The translations under genes were made by a program, and so were the position numbers. DNA of 56,457 bases from Holophagae bacterium (GTDB lineage Bacteria > Acidobacteriota > Holophagae > Acanthopleuribacterales > Acanthopleuribacteraceae): positions 1 through 56,457 of the forward strand of contig JAJCXM010000033.1 in the NCBI GenBank assembly GCA_029263455.1, written 5' to 3'. Every line of letters starts with the position of its first letter. The stretch's first letter is position 1. Shown in pieces: positions 38,212-47,237 of this stretch. Under the pieces are notes generated by a model. That model was not told the DNA's origin, made no database searches, and worked only from the letters and a program-made list of their open reading frames with translations.

Positions 38212-41200
38212 ATGGTGATCAGAAACTTGATATTGATGATGTGTCTATGCGCGAGTGGGTTAGCCCAGCTACGAACCTGGGAAGAACTGGGCAATGTAGC
38301 CGGCTCTACGATGGGCGACGTAACTTGGGGACGCGACCGATTTGTAGCGGTTGGATTTACGGGCACCGTCATCTACAGTTTGGACGGTGAAACTTGGAAC
38401 GATGGCACAGTCCCATCGCTGCCGGCTCTGTCTGGTATCTTTTTTGACGGCGAATGGTTTTTTGCCATGGGTGCTGGCACCATTTTTCGCAGCGCAGACG
38501 GTGCCGATTTTCATTCGGTCTTCTCAGGCAGTGGCTGGTTCAAATCGATGGCCTGTCACGAAGGAACGCTGGTTACCGTCGGCGACGACGGTGTTATTAG
38601 GCGCAGTACCAATGAGGGGGTAACTTGGGATCCCGTTACGTCGCCGACGGATAAAGATTTGAGGCAGGTGGTCTATTGGGCTGATCGCTTCGTAGCGGTC
38701 GGCAATGAGCGCACCATTCTGACTAGTTTTGATGGCACTACTTGGAACCAAACCCATCAGGAACTATCCGCGGACCGCTTTATGAACCTGGCTGCATGTA
38801 GAAATGAATTGCTTGCCGTCGATGAAGGCGGAGCCGTTTTTGCCACCAGCAATTTTGGCTCATGGACCGAAAAAACTACCTACGGCGTCACGTCTAGTAC
38901 TTATGATATGGCCAATTTCGGTTCCCTATTGGTGCGTTCAACCACTAATTATTTTGCCTACTCCAGTGATGGCGTTCATTGGGCTAGGGAGTTATTGGAA
39001 GAGCCGTTTCACAACGGGGCCTATATCGCCTCCAACGGAGCGATTTGGGTCGCCATCGCTTGGAATGGCGATGGGCTAATCTGCCGTGCTCCCAAGAAAA
39101 AACATTGGCAAGCCATGGTTACTAGCGAAACGCTCGTTTTTAATGATCTTATTCGGACCGATAAAGCTTGGTTTGCGGTTGGACAATTCGGGATGATCAG
39201 TACGACGGCTAATGGTTCTGACTGGACTCACCAGTTCGTTTCCGGCACGACCTCCTTAAACGGCATTGCTCAGGACGACGATCGTTTGGTGGCCGTTGGG
39301 GCAGGGGGTAAGATTTTCACCAGCCTGGGTGGCGTTACCTGGACATCTGTCACCAGTCCAACAGCCAATAACCTAGCCGATGTAGCTCATAACGGCATAC
39401 GCTGGCTGGCTGTGGGTGACAACGGCACTGCTATCACCAGCACCAATGGAACATCATGGACGCTTGAAAGCACAGGTACCGCGGTTGACCTGCACGGCGT
39501 GACGGATAATAGTATGGCTGAGTTTTGGGCTGTTGGCGATGGAGGAACCCTCGTCGTCCGTTCGGGCGGTGGAAGCTGGTCTTTTAACAACGTCCCTTCC
39601 AGCGAGAATATGCACGGAATCGCGAGACATCCAGCCGTCAATAGGACCTATGTAGTTGGCGAAAACGGGACCGCTTATGTGCATAACGGCTCCTGGTCTG
39701 CGGTAAACGTGCCTACCACAAATCATTTGCATGGCGTCGCTTTGGATCCAGACGGGTTTGGGGTGGTCATCGTTGGTGACGAAGGTGTGATCCTTGAGTC
39801 GCCCGATGCCAATATTTTCTCGCGCACTAGCTCGTTTACGTCCAATAACCTTAACGCTGTTGCGACATCTAACGATACATACATGGTCGCAGGCTTTAAC
39901 GGCTCAGCAGGCATGACCGGTCCTTCCATCCTTGGACAACCCGCTCTGGTTTTTGAAGGACCCACGCAATCACTGTTTAAAAAGATCATTCATGAAAATG
40001 GGTTGTATCTCGCCTTGTCATTCAAGAATGGATTGGCAACCAGCCTTGATGGCGACACTTGGACCTATTTGGACGTTTTTCCCGCATCGCACACATACGG
40101 AGACCTCATTTGGGACGGTTCGCAATTTATTGCCGTTGCGGGCGCGATCATAAGTCTTAGTCCCGATGGCTATAACTGGACAAGCACCAACCACGGGTTG
40201 GGTATTACACTGACGTCAATCGCTTACAACGGCGCGGTCTACGTTTTGGGTTCATTTTCGGGTTCGGTGGCCTATGGTCCGGACTTGAGTAGCTTAACGG
40301 TGGTTGCGACATCGAATAATGCAGCCAACCAGGTATTTTGGGATGGTACCTTTTTTCAGGGCTTTGGCGGCAGTTCATCAAATGTCGTTTATTCTAGTAA
40401 CGGATCATCTTGGACTCCAAGCTCGATTACTGGCTCCGATGAACCTATCTCCATGGCCAAGAACCAAGATGTATGGGTGATGGTGGGCAAATTTGGTCTT
40501 AGTTGGTTCAGTAGCGATGGCCTTACTTGGACCGAAGGCGGATCGCTAGGTGGCAGCACCTCGGTGGCATGGGCAGGTAATAAGTTTCTAGCGTCAGGAA
40601 ACGACGATTTACATCTAAGCAGTGATGGGAAAAACTGGTTTCCTTTGAATCTAGGGATGTCTGGCAGCAATTTGTTTTGGGATGAACACGGCCTTTTGAT
40701 GACCCGTTCTCCAGGTTCGTTTCTCGGTACCATTTGGCGGATTCCGAGTGCCGTACTTCAGCCGTGGAATTCATTTCGCTCTCGCGTTTTCTCAAGCACG
40801 CTTTTTGGCCTTGCCTTTAATGGGTGCCGTCTCATTGCGGTAGGTAGTAACGGGCAAGCTATGTTTTCGGATGACGGTCATCAATGGTGCAGTGTCGATA
40901 CCGGCAGCTCAGATTCATTGTTCAGCGTGGCTTGGATCGGCGATCGATTCCTGGCTGTGGGTGTAAGTGGTCGCGTTTTGTCCAGTCCAGACGGACTCTC
41001 GTGGACTCCGGAAACACTGGGCGCATCCACGTCACTCTATTCGGTCTTTTGGGACGGTGACGATGTGTTCGCTGGTGGTAATGACGGGCTTCTGTATCGA
41101 TCCACGGATAGTGGTGTCAGTTGGACTCAGGTCCATGACTTTTTTGACGATGTGGATGCTTTAACCTCGCGGGCAGGGCGGATTGTAGCGGTAGGGAAAT

Positions 41201-42264
41201 CGGGCTTAATTGCCAGCAGCACCAACGGAACTTTCTGGCAGGTTCATGCCTCAGGAACCTCGTCAAACTTTACCGATGTAGCTGTCACTGATAGCGGCTT
41301 TCTCGCCATTGGTCTTAACGGCGTTATGGCCAGTAGCAGTAATGGGACGGCTTGGCAATTGCTGCCCACTTTTACCAGTGACCATCTGCGCGCTATTCAA
41401 GTCTTTGGCGACCATAAAGTGATTAGCGGTGATGATGGCGTATGGACCCACGACGGCGGAGAAAACTGGCGCTTTGAATATATCGCATCTGGCGCAGGTG
41501 CTCGCGAAATCGTTCAAGCCCGAGGCCAATTCATCGGTGTGGGATCAAATACGCGAATCTGGCAGAGTAGCTGGGGCGTATCCAGTCTTAGTCCTTTCAT
41601 CGAAAGCCAAACCAACAGTCAAGAAGTGTGTGACGGCGGCAATATTAGCCTGAACATCGTAGCCAGGGGTGGTGAGCCGCTTAAATATCAATGGGTTAAG
41701 GACGGTGTCCCGATTTCTGGCAGTAGTGCGACCAGAACGATCTCGGGATTTGATGCCGCTGATCAAGGCAGCTACAGCTGCCGCATTTGGAACACAAGTG
41801 GCAGTGTCTTATCCGATGCCATCGATTTAACTTTGGGTACGGGTTTCACAGGTCGACTGGCGTCAGAAGTCTATGTTCAAGGTTTGTTTCCTGTTGAGTT
41901 AGAAGTGACCGTCGACTGTGACGTCAATCAGGTCTATGTCAGCTGGGAAGACCTGACATCCATGACTCACCTAGGATCGGGCGTCAATCCGCTAGTACTT
42001 AACAACCCATATCCACAAACTTCGCTCATTGAAGTCTCGGTCCAGGACACGGTGACCTTGAACTCCTTTGATGATCAAACCCTGGTTTTGGTAAGTGAAA
42101 ACCCCATCTATTTTGATATCAATAGCGATGGCTGCAACACGGTAGAAGACATCTCTTTTGTGTGTCCTAGTTGGGCCCAAGCCCAAGCCGGTGATCCCAA
42201 CGACGATGGCGTCTTCAACATACTTGATTACGTCTATATCAACACCAGCGGCAGTTGCCTTTGA
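38212..42264 (+). CDS. Giant exported BNR/YCF48-like propeller protein with Ig and dockerin-like ends
   Basis: 1350 residues. The signal peptide is ILMMCLCASGLAQ; GGAGG lies just before the ATG. About 25 ~40-residue repeats of the form 'W-x-G-x-x-F-[VL]-A-V-G-x-x-G-x-[IV]-x-x-S-x-[DN]-G-x-x-W' occupy residues ~20-1110, giving several BNR/YCF48-type beta-propellers. Residues ~1130-1210 form an Ig-like domain (YQWVKDGVPISG ... GSYSCRIWN). The C-terminus has two EF-hand-like loops (DINSDGCNTVEDI and DPNDDGVFNILDY), a dockerin-type calcium module. It is likely a surface or secreted binding protein. It starts 83 bases from the divergent TPR-kinase gene. Confidence 0.8.
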   Translation: MVIRNLILMMCLCASGLAQLRTWEELGNVAGSTMGDVTWGRDRFVAVGFTGTVIYSLDGETWNDGTVPSLPALSGIFFDGEWFFAMGAGTIFRSADGADFHSVFSGSGWFKSMACHEGTLVTVGDDGVIRRSTNEGVTWDPVTSPTDKDLRQVVYWADRFVAVGNERTILTSFDGTTWNQTHQELSADRFMNLAACRNELLAVDEGGAVFATSNFGSWTEKTTYGVTSSTYDMANFGSLLVRSTTNYFAYSSDGVHWARELLEEPFHNGAYIASNGAIWVAIAWNGDGLICRAPKKKHWQAMVTSETLVFNDLIRTDKAWFAVGQFGMISTTANGSDWTHQFVSGTTSLNGIAQDDDRLVAVGAGGKIFTSLGGVTWTSVTSPTANNLADVAHNGIRWLAVGDNGTAITSTNGTSWTLESTGTAVDLHGVTDNSMAEFWAVGDGGTLVVRSGGGSWSFNNVPSSENMHGIARHPAVNRTYVVGENGTAYVHNGSWSAVNVPTTNHLHGVALDPDGFGVVIVGDEGVILESPDANIFSRTSSFTSNNLNAVATSNDTYMVAGFNGSAGMTGPSILGQPALVFEGPTQSLFKKIIHENGLYLALSFKNGLATSLDGDTWTYLDVFPASHTYGDLIWDGSQFIAVAGAIISLSPDGYNWTSTNHGLGITLTSIAYNGAVYVLGSFSGSVAYGPDLSSLTVVATSNNAANQVFWDGTFFQGFGGSSSNVVYSSNGSSWTPSSITGSDEPISMAKNQDVWVMVGKFGLSWFSSDGLTWTEGGSLGGSTSVAWAGNKFLASGNDDLHLSSDGKNWFPLNLGMSGSNLFWDEHGLLMTRSPGSFLGTIWRIPSAVLQPWNSFRSRVFSSTLFGLAFNGCRLIAVGSNGQAMFSDDGHQWCSVDTGSSDSLFSVAWIGDRFLAVGVSGRVLSSPDGLSWTPETLGASTSLYSVFWDGDDVFAGGNDGLLYRSTDSGVSWTQVHDFFDDVDALTSRAGRIVAVGKSGLIASSTNGTFWQVHASGTSSNFTDVAVTDSGFLAIGLNGVMASSSNGTAWQLLPTFTSDHLRAIQVFGDHKVISGDDGVWTHDGGENWRFEYIASGAGAREIVQARGQFIGVGSNTRIWQSSWGVSSLSPFIESQTNSQEVCDGGNISLNIVARGGEPLKYQWVKDGVPISGSSATRTISGFDAADQGSYSCRIWNTSGSVLSDAIDLTLGTGFTGRLASEVYVQGLFPVELEVTVDCDVNQVYVSWEDLTSMTHLGSGVNPLVLNNPYPQTSLIEVSVQDTVTLNSFDDQTLVLVSENPIYFDINSDGCNTVEDISFVCPSWAQAQAGDPNDDGVFNILDYVYINTSGSCL

Positions 42265-42393
42265 GCGGGCAATTAGGTCAGCTTCAGGTGCTGCGCAGCA
42301 GGTTCTAACCCTTCAAACGTCATCGCAGTGGGCCATCTATGACGACTAGACTTCATCAAGGCGGTAAATCAAGCATTTGTATTCCCAGGTTTT

Positions 42394-42401
42394 GCTATGA
42401 T
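42394..42401 (+). promoter_or_regulatory. Candidate extended -10 promoter of the ECF sigma gene
   Basis: TGCTATGAT at 42393-42401 is an extended -10 element (TG-n-TATGAT), 33 bases before the ATG at 42434. No matching -35 is needed or seen. AAGGTG at about 42420 is the likely ribosome site. Confidence 0.35.
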
Positions 42402-42433
42402 TTGGCATTAGGTCAATTCAAGGTGCAGTACTC

Positions 42434-43024
42434 ATGGAATGCGGCGAACATACGAAACTATTGGCTCAGTGGCGCTCTGGAGATCAGTCCGTTTTGAACC
42501 AGTTGATGGAGCTCGTTTACGAGGAACTGCACTCGAAGGCAGCGAAGTTGATGGCCCGCGAGCGTGCGGGCCATACGCTTCAACCTGCGGGTCTCGTTAA
42601 TGAAGTCTACTTACGGTTTTGTCAGGCCCACGATTTAGGGGGTTCGCGAACGCAGTTCATCGCCAACTCTGCCCATGTCATGCGCCAAGTTCTCGTTGAT
42701 CATGCCCGTAAACGCGCATCCGAGAAACGTGGGGGCTCGGCGCAATGGGTAAGCATGTATTCCGGCATCAAAGGAAACACCGATCCACGTTTTCGTGTCA
42801 TTGACCTGGAACGTGCTTTGACGGAGCTGGAAGGCTTAGACCCGCGCAAGACGCAGGTCGTGGTGATGCGTTTTTTTGGAGGGCTCTCCATTGACGAAGT
42901 CGCTGACTCAATGAGTCTTTCGCCAGCGACCGTCAAACGAGAGTGGGTTTTTGCACGTACCTGGCTGTACAGCCGCTTAAACGAAAAACCCCAATCCAAG
43001 GCGGAAGCCGTAACTAGGACCTGA
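42434..43024 (+). CDS. ECF sigma factor, PF07638 type (kinase-associated class)
   Basis: 196 residues. Region 2 contains HTLQPAGLVNEVYLRF, where the usual acidic D-x-E-D of region 2.2 is replaced by Q-P-A-G. This is the hallmark of PF07638/ECF43-like sigma factors, some of which need threonine phosphorylation by a partner Ser/Thr kinase. Region 4 (LDPRKTQVVVMRFFGGLSIDEVADSMSLSPATVKREW) is a normal -35-binding helix-turn-helix. No anti-sigma gene adjoins it. The nearby TPR-kinase is the natural candidate activator, though the Thr found in many relatives at 'QPT' is Ala here. Confidence 0.88.
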   Translation: MECGEHTKLLAQWRSGDQSVLNQLMELVYEELHSKAAKLMARERAGHTLQPAGLVNEVYLRFCQAHDLGGSRTQFIANSAHVMRQVLVDHARKRASEKRGGSAQWVSMYSGIKGNTDPRFRVIDLERALTELEGLDPRKTQVVVMRFFGGLSIDEVADSMSLSPATVKREWVFARTWLYSRLNEKPQSKAEAVTRT

Positions 43025-43161
43025 AAATGCTCCACGCTGGACGCCAGAAATCAAGGTTGAGTACCTGGACCATCAAGCTATCGTGGGTACGATCAATCAC
43101 TGACTGCGCGCTCGGAAATGCTTTTTGAACCATTTTGGGTTTGTTTGCGTTTGGTAAGCTG

Positions 43162-43749
43162 ATGGCCACAAATGACACAATTAACATAGCGGCGAATTTC
43201 TGTGATGAAGACGGACGTTTGATGGCTTGCGCCGCCAAAGGCGACGATACTGCCTTTGAAGAATTGGTCGATCGCTGCCAGGACGGTGTCATCCAATATT
43301 TCAAGATGTTATGCCGCGATTCGCACATCGCAGAAGACCTGGCTCAGGAAGCCTTTATTAAGCTATATACCTCGCGTAACCGATACAGACGCACAGCCAA
43401 GTTCAAAACGTTCTTCTACCGCATTGCCTATCACACTTGGGTCGATTACGGTCGTCGCCACCGCGCCACACTTGTTTCTCTGACAGAGGTAAGCGAATTG
43501 ACGGCGCCGCAAGTCAAGGAACCCTTATTCGAGCAGGACACACTGCTAAGCGCTGAGATATTGGATGCCGTGGTCCGCCTTCCAGAAAAGCAAAAGCAGG
43601 TGTTGCTACTTCATCTGCTGGACGACTTCACCCATGCAGATATCGCCAAAACCTTAAGCATCCCACGTGGCACCGTGAAATCTCGCATGCATCACGCGCT
43701 ACAGAGCCTAAGGTCCACGTTGAAAACGGACGAACATCATGAAACATGA
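43162..43749 (+). CDS. ECF sigma factor, RpoE-like
   Basis: 195 residues from the ATG at 43162 (a TTG at 43135 would add nine). Region 2 keeps the canonical acidic signature IAEDLAQEAFIKLY and RTAKFKTFFYRIAYHTWVDYGRR. Region 4 is LPEKQKQVLLLHLLDDFTHADIAKTLSIPRGTVKSRMHHALQSL. It is a classical extracytoplasmic-function sigma factor. Its end overlaps the next gene by 11 bases; that gene encodes a one-helix membrane protein, as expected for a cognate anti-sigma factor. Confidence 0.92.
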   Translation: MATNDTINIAANFCDEDGRLMACAAKGDDTAFEELVDRCQDGVIQYFKMLCRDSHIAEDLAQEAFIKLYTSRNRYRRTAKFKTFFYRIAYHTWVDYGRRHRATLVSLTEVSELTAPQVKEPLFEQDTLLSAEILDAVVRLPEKQKQVLLLHLLDDFTHADIAKTLSIPRGTVKSRMHHALQSLRSTLKTDEHHET

Positions 43750-44356
43750 TCAAATGACAGATAATCAGCTGCTTGAAGCTATTGGCTCGGCACTACAAGT
43801 CGACGCGCAACGCCGTCCCGAGGATCGCGCTGCATTCACCAAAAAAACCATGGAAGCGGCTAACAGTCGCTCTGCGACCTCCCCACGCAGCCGTATCAAA
43901 CTCTACGCGATCGTCGCCAGCGCGCTCTTGCTCTCCGCCATGGTGATGATGATGAGTAGCTCAAATCCGTATTTGGCTGACGAACAACGATTGTGGCAGC
44001 TAAGATCCGAGTCCATTCCGATCGCAATCAACCACAGTGTAGCGATTCAAGTTGATCAACTGGAAGACATTGGTGCCGGGCGCTTTGTGTTGATGTTCAT
44101 GGACCATGGCCCTGAACGTTGCCTGTGGATTTATCCCCAAGATCAAATGGGTTTAGGCAAAGAGCCACTTGCTGATGTCGGCTATCTCAGGCTGGAAAAG
44201 TGGTGGGTGACGGTGTCAGGAAACTCATTGACGATTCCGCCCGATGTCTGGCGCCTCTTGGCAGGGAACGATCCGGTTGCCCTGAGCGTAGCCGGCCATC
44301 TTGAGCTATGGGATCGTCAGGCACTTCAGCGCCACCTAGCCAGGAAACCTCAATGA
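43739..44356 (+). CDS. Candidate membrane anti-sigma factor with MraZ/AbrB-like outer domain
   Basis: 205 residues. Residues 1-52 are a polar, helical cytoplasmic part of anti-sigma size; 54-74 form one membrane helix (YAIVASALLLSAMVMMM). Residues ~95-201 resemble the whole MraZ double repeat. GAGRFVLMF...CLWIYPQDQ parallels the MraZ 'CLLLYPLPEW' half, and LTIPPDVWRLLAG ... VAGHLELWDRQALQRHL parallels 'LLIAPVLRQHAGL ... FNKFELWDETTW'. The DNA-contacting D-x-x-G-R signatures of MraZ are missing. The gene overlaps the ECF sigma gene, so sigma control is inferred from context. The MraZ resemblance is by eye only. Confidence 0.7.
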   Translation: MKHDQMTDNQLLEAIGSALQVDAQRRPEDRAAFTKKTMEAANSRSATSPRSRIKLYAIVASALLLSAMVMMMSSSNPYLADEQRLWQLRSESIPIAINHSVAIQVDQLEDIGAGRFVLMFMDHGPERCLWIYPQDQMGLGKEPLADVGYLRLEKWWVTVSGNSLTIPPDVWRLLAGNDPVALSVAGHLELWDRQALQRHLARKPQ

Positions 44357-44390
44357 TTCTCTGTGAGCAAAGGTGAGCAAGGGAGGCTGT

Positions 44391-45269
44391 ATGTCGAAAT
44401 TTTTGAAATGGATAGCGATTCTTGCTTTCTCGGTCGTGATGTTGCTGGGTGTCTTATTAATCGTTCTTTGGGCCAAATTCCCTCGCGATATTCCGGTCCA
44501 GCAGCTCTCTGTGGGCAGTGATCCACAACACGTCGAACGTGGCAGGTACCTGGTTGAAAACGTGGCCTTCTGCTGGGACTGTCATGGTCGGCGCGATTGG
44601 GATCTGTATTCGGGGCCTGCCATCAAAGGAACAGAAGGACAGGGTGGGTCGACCACGTTGTTTGGCGATGATGGCGCCTTTGGGCGGAACATAACTCCTT
44701 TTGCGCTTGGCGATTGGACGGATGGCGAAATAAAGCGCGCCATTACGACGGGCATTGCTCAGGATGGTCAACCTATCCATCCTCAAATGCCCTATTTCAC
44801 TTTTCGCCATATGAAGGAAACCGATTTAAGCGCCGTCATTGCCTATCTTCGATCACTGCCGCCGATCGCTCACGAACCACCTCCATCTGAAATGTCATTC
44901 CTGATCAAATTGGTTGCGCGTGTTATGCCCAAGCCATACGTGGCGCCGGAACCATCAGCAACTAATGACGCTGTCGCACGAGGTGCCTATTTGGTGCGAC
45001 TTGCCGAGTGTCGAGCCTGTCATCTGCCAAGTTTTAGAGGCGGCTTTCCACTGACGTTGCCCAATGGTAGTCAGCTTAAGTCAGGCGACCTTTTGGCCCA
45101 TGTAAGTCAAACGGACCGTGACTCGTTCATCGATTCGTTCAAATCGAAGCTCGAGCCACGTCCATTGCGTGTCGGAGAAACCAATACACCCATGCCGTGG
45201 CAACACTATGCCGGATTGACTGAATCAGATCTCGGAGATATATATGAATTCCTCCGTAGCCGAGAGTGA
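44391..45269 (+). CDS. Membrane-anchored dihaem cytochrome c
   Basis: 292 residues from the ATG at 44391, which has GGGAGG five bases upstream; an ATG at 44373 lacks this. An N-terminal hydrophobic helix (WIAILAFSVVMLLGVLLIVLW) anchors it in the membrane. Two c-type haem motifs are CWDCH (near residue 59) and CRACH (near 207), each beginning a cytochrome-c domain with later Met candidates. It resembles the dihaem subunit of alcohol or aldehyde dehydrogenases and acts in periplasmic electron transfer. No dehydrogenase gene adjoins. It follows the anti-sigma gene by 34 bases and might be in the same transcript. Confidence 0.88.
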   Translation: MSKFLKWIAILAFSVVMLLGVLLIVLWAKFPRDIPVQQLSVGSDPQHVERGRYLVENVAFCWDCHGRRDWDLYSGPAIKGTEGQGGSTTLFGDDGAFGRNITPFALGDWTDGEIKRAITTGIAQDGQPIHPQMPYFTFRHMKETDLSAVIAYLRSLPPIAHEPPPSEMSFLIKLVARVMPKPYVAPEPSATNDAVARGAYLVRLAECRACHLPSFRGGFPLTLPNGSQLKSGDLLAHVSQTDRDSFIDSFKSKLEPRPLRVGETNTPMPWQHYAGLTESDLGDIYEFLRSRE

Positions 45270-45301
45270 GTTGTCGTCGCCTTACGATCAGGCAATATTT
45301 G

Positions 45302-46447
45302 TCAGTTCAGTGTTCGTTTGAGGATGGCGATGCCTTCATTGAGTTCCGACCAAGAGGTATTCAGTGGCGGTAAGAAACGCAGCGTTTGTGGCCCAGCGGA
45401 CAAAGCCAATAAGCCGTCTTTTTGGATATACGCCAGCATCAGTCGCGCCGAGCAGGTAATGTCTGCCGCCAACATCAGTCCTATCTGACGCACTTCAGTT
45501 ACTTGCGAGCAAGAGCGCAATGAATCGGCAAGATGAGCGCCTTTCTCTTCGATTTGCAATTCCGCGTAATCGTTGAGCAGGACATCCAGAAAAGCGTTGG
45601 CTGCCGCACAACTCAACGGGTTACCCCCAAAAGTTGATCCGTGCATGCCTTTTACAGGTTGGATGGCGCGATCGAACACCGTCGCGCCAATCGGTAAACC
45701 ACCACCCAGTGATTTGGCCATGCAGACGATATCTGGCAATATTTGGTGTCTCTGGTAAGCGAAGAGTGGACCGCAACGCGCAAAGCCTGTCTGCACTTCA
45801 TCCACAATGAGCAAAGCACCTGTCTCATGACACAGTCGTCGTGCTTCCTGAACAAACAGGTCGGTAGCCACACGAACACCGCCTTCACCTTGCACAATTT
45901 CCAAAATAAACGCCGCTGTGTTTTCATCTATGGCGGCCCGCAACGCCTCTAAGTTAGAAAAGGCAATATGCTCGCAATCGGGTAACAGGGATCCACAGCC
46001 TTTGCGATGGCGAGGATTGAATCCTGCGCTCAGCGCACCGTAGGTGCGGCCATGAAAACCACGAATACAGCCAACGATTTTGCTGCGACCCGTATGAATG
46101 CGGGCGAACTTCAAGGCGGCCTCTACACTCTCAGTACCTGAATTAGAGAGGAAAACGCGACTTCCGACCATGCCTGTCAAAGCCGAGAGTCGTGTCATCA
46201 ATCGCTGCCGTTGCTTGTGCGAAAATGCAGCCGAACAATGGACTATTTCAGACAACTGACGGTTGACTGCTTGGCTGATCTCAGGCCGCGAATGGCCCAT
46301 GTTCATCACACCGTGTCCGGCCATGAAGTCCAGGTAACGGCGTCCCGCATCATCCCAGACATAACTGCCAGAAACCTTTTCGAAGGTCAACTCGCGGTCG
46401 CCGGCCACGTCAAAGACGCATTCATTGAGCATAGGCATGATGGGCAT
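45302..46447 (-). CDS. lysJ: Class III PLP aminotransferase LysJ/ArgD
   Basis: 381 residues from the ATG at 46447 (AGGAGG just upstream). It is a fold-type I aminotransferase with NSGTESVEAALKFAR, HGRTYGALS, IVDEVQTGFARCG and the PLP lysine in MAKSLGGGLPIG (about residue 245). It acts on the carrier-bound semialdehyde: LysW-gamma-aminoadipate semialdehyde to LysW-Lys, or the glutamate equivalent to LysW-ornithine. It is the last gene of the LysW operon and overlaps lysZ by 26 bases. Whether lysine or ornithine is made cannot be told from sequence alone. Confidence 0.87.
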   Translation of the reverse strand: MPIMPMLNECVFDVAGDRELTFEKVSGSYVWDDAGRRYLDFMAGHGVMNMGHSRPEISQAVNRQLSEIVHCSAAFSHKQRQRLMTRLSALTGMVGSRVFLSNSGTESVEAALKFARIHTGRSKIVGCIRGFHGRTYGALSAGFNPRHRKGCGSLLPDCEHIAFSNLEALRAAIDENTAAFILEIVQGEGGVRVATDLFVQEARRLCHETGALLIVDEVQTGFARCGPLFAYQRHQILPDIVCMAKSLGGGLPIGATVFDRAIQPVKGMHGSTFGGNPLSCAAANAFLDVLLNDYAELQIEEKGAHLADSLRSCSQVTEVRQIGLMLAADITCSARLMLAYIQKDGLLALSAGPQTLRFLPPLNTSWSELNEGIAILKRTLN

Positions 46448-47237
46448 GGGGTTCCTCCTGCGTAAATCTTGTACCAATGTTCATTTGGCTAAGTGGCCGT
46501 GGCAATCGGCCGTCGGCAAAAATAACGGGCCCGTTTTGTAACATGCGATTAACGGCATGGAGTTTCCGTTTCATGCCGCCCTTTGCCTTTTCAATTAACC
46601 CTGGCATATCGTTCTGCGTCACCTCGGGAATCAAACTTTCCGGTCGTTGCGGATCATCCAGCAGTCCTGGTGCTTCGATGAGTTGGATCACCGTACATGG
46701 TGAATAAGCGCGCTGAAATAGCAGCACCAACTCGTCATTGTCGGCGTTAACGGCGCATCCCCGCTCATCTGCCACTGGAATCGTGATCACTGGCAGGATA
46801 TTCAGTTCGAACAAACTGCGAAGCAGCGGTAGTCGCACTTCAAATGGCTTTCCAGATAGGTCCTGAACGATCATTTGACGACCATCGACCTCCGTTCGAA
46901 TACCGCGTCGACGGCGTGCTTGGATGAGACCGCCGTCTATGCCACTCAAGTGGCAAGCTGATACGCCTGCTTGAGATAGCGTCTCGACAAAACGGGTCGC
47001 GCGCAATCCGGTATAGGCCATTGCAATGGCGTCAATCATGGTTTTGTCTGTTTGCACGCTGGGCATGCCCGACTTGGAAACTAAAGTGGTCTTCTGCTCA
47101 CCCAGCCGCGTCAATAAACGGTCACGTTCGGCATGAGCACCCAAAACAATCAAGGTCTCTTGCCGATCGGCAGCTAAATCTTGAGCAAGTCCAGCCAGGT
47201 TGATTCCCGCTCCGCCCCCGACTTTGATTATGCGCAT
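46422..47237 (-). CDS. lysZ: LysW-aminoadipate/glutamate kinase LysZ (ArgB-like)
   Basis: 271 residues. Amino-acid kinase fold: KVGGGAGINLAGLAQDLA at the N-terminus, then VLGAHAERDRL, LSGIDGGLIQARRRR, ILPVITIPVADERGCAVNADND, and KAKGGMKRKLHAVNRML with FADGR. The 'M-K-R-K' and 'F-A-D-G-R' segments match LysZ more than acetylglutamate kinase. It phosphorylates the carrier-bound side-chain carboxylate. GGAGGT precedes the ATG. It overlaps the upstream amidotransferase-like gene by 10 bases and lysJ by 26. Confidence 0.87.
   Translation of the reverse strand: MRIIKVGGGAGINLAGLAQDLAADRQETLIVLGAHAERDRLLTRLGEQKTTLVSKSGMPSVQTDKTMIDAIAMAYTGLRATRFVETLSQAGVSACHLSGIDGGLIQARRRRGIRTEVDGRQMIVQDLSGKPFEVRLPLLRSLFELNILPVITIPVADERGCAVNADNDELVLLFQRAYSPCTVIQLIEAPGLLDDPQRPESLIPEVTQNDMPGLIEKAKGGMKRKLHAVNRMLQNGPVIFADGRLPRPLSQMNIGTRFTQEEPHAHHAYAQ

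Noticed and set aside
42289-42300. Perfect 12-bp palindrome TGCTGCGCAGCA as a terminator after the exoprotein gene
   Set aside because: There is no loop and no following T-tract, so terminator function is not supported.
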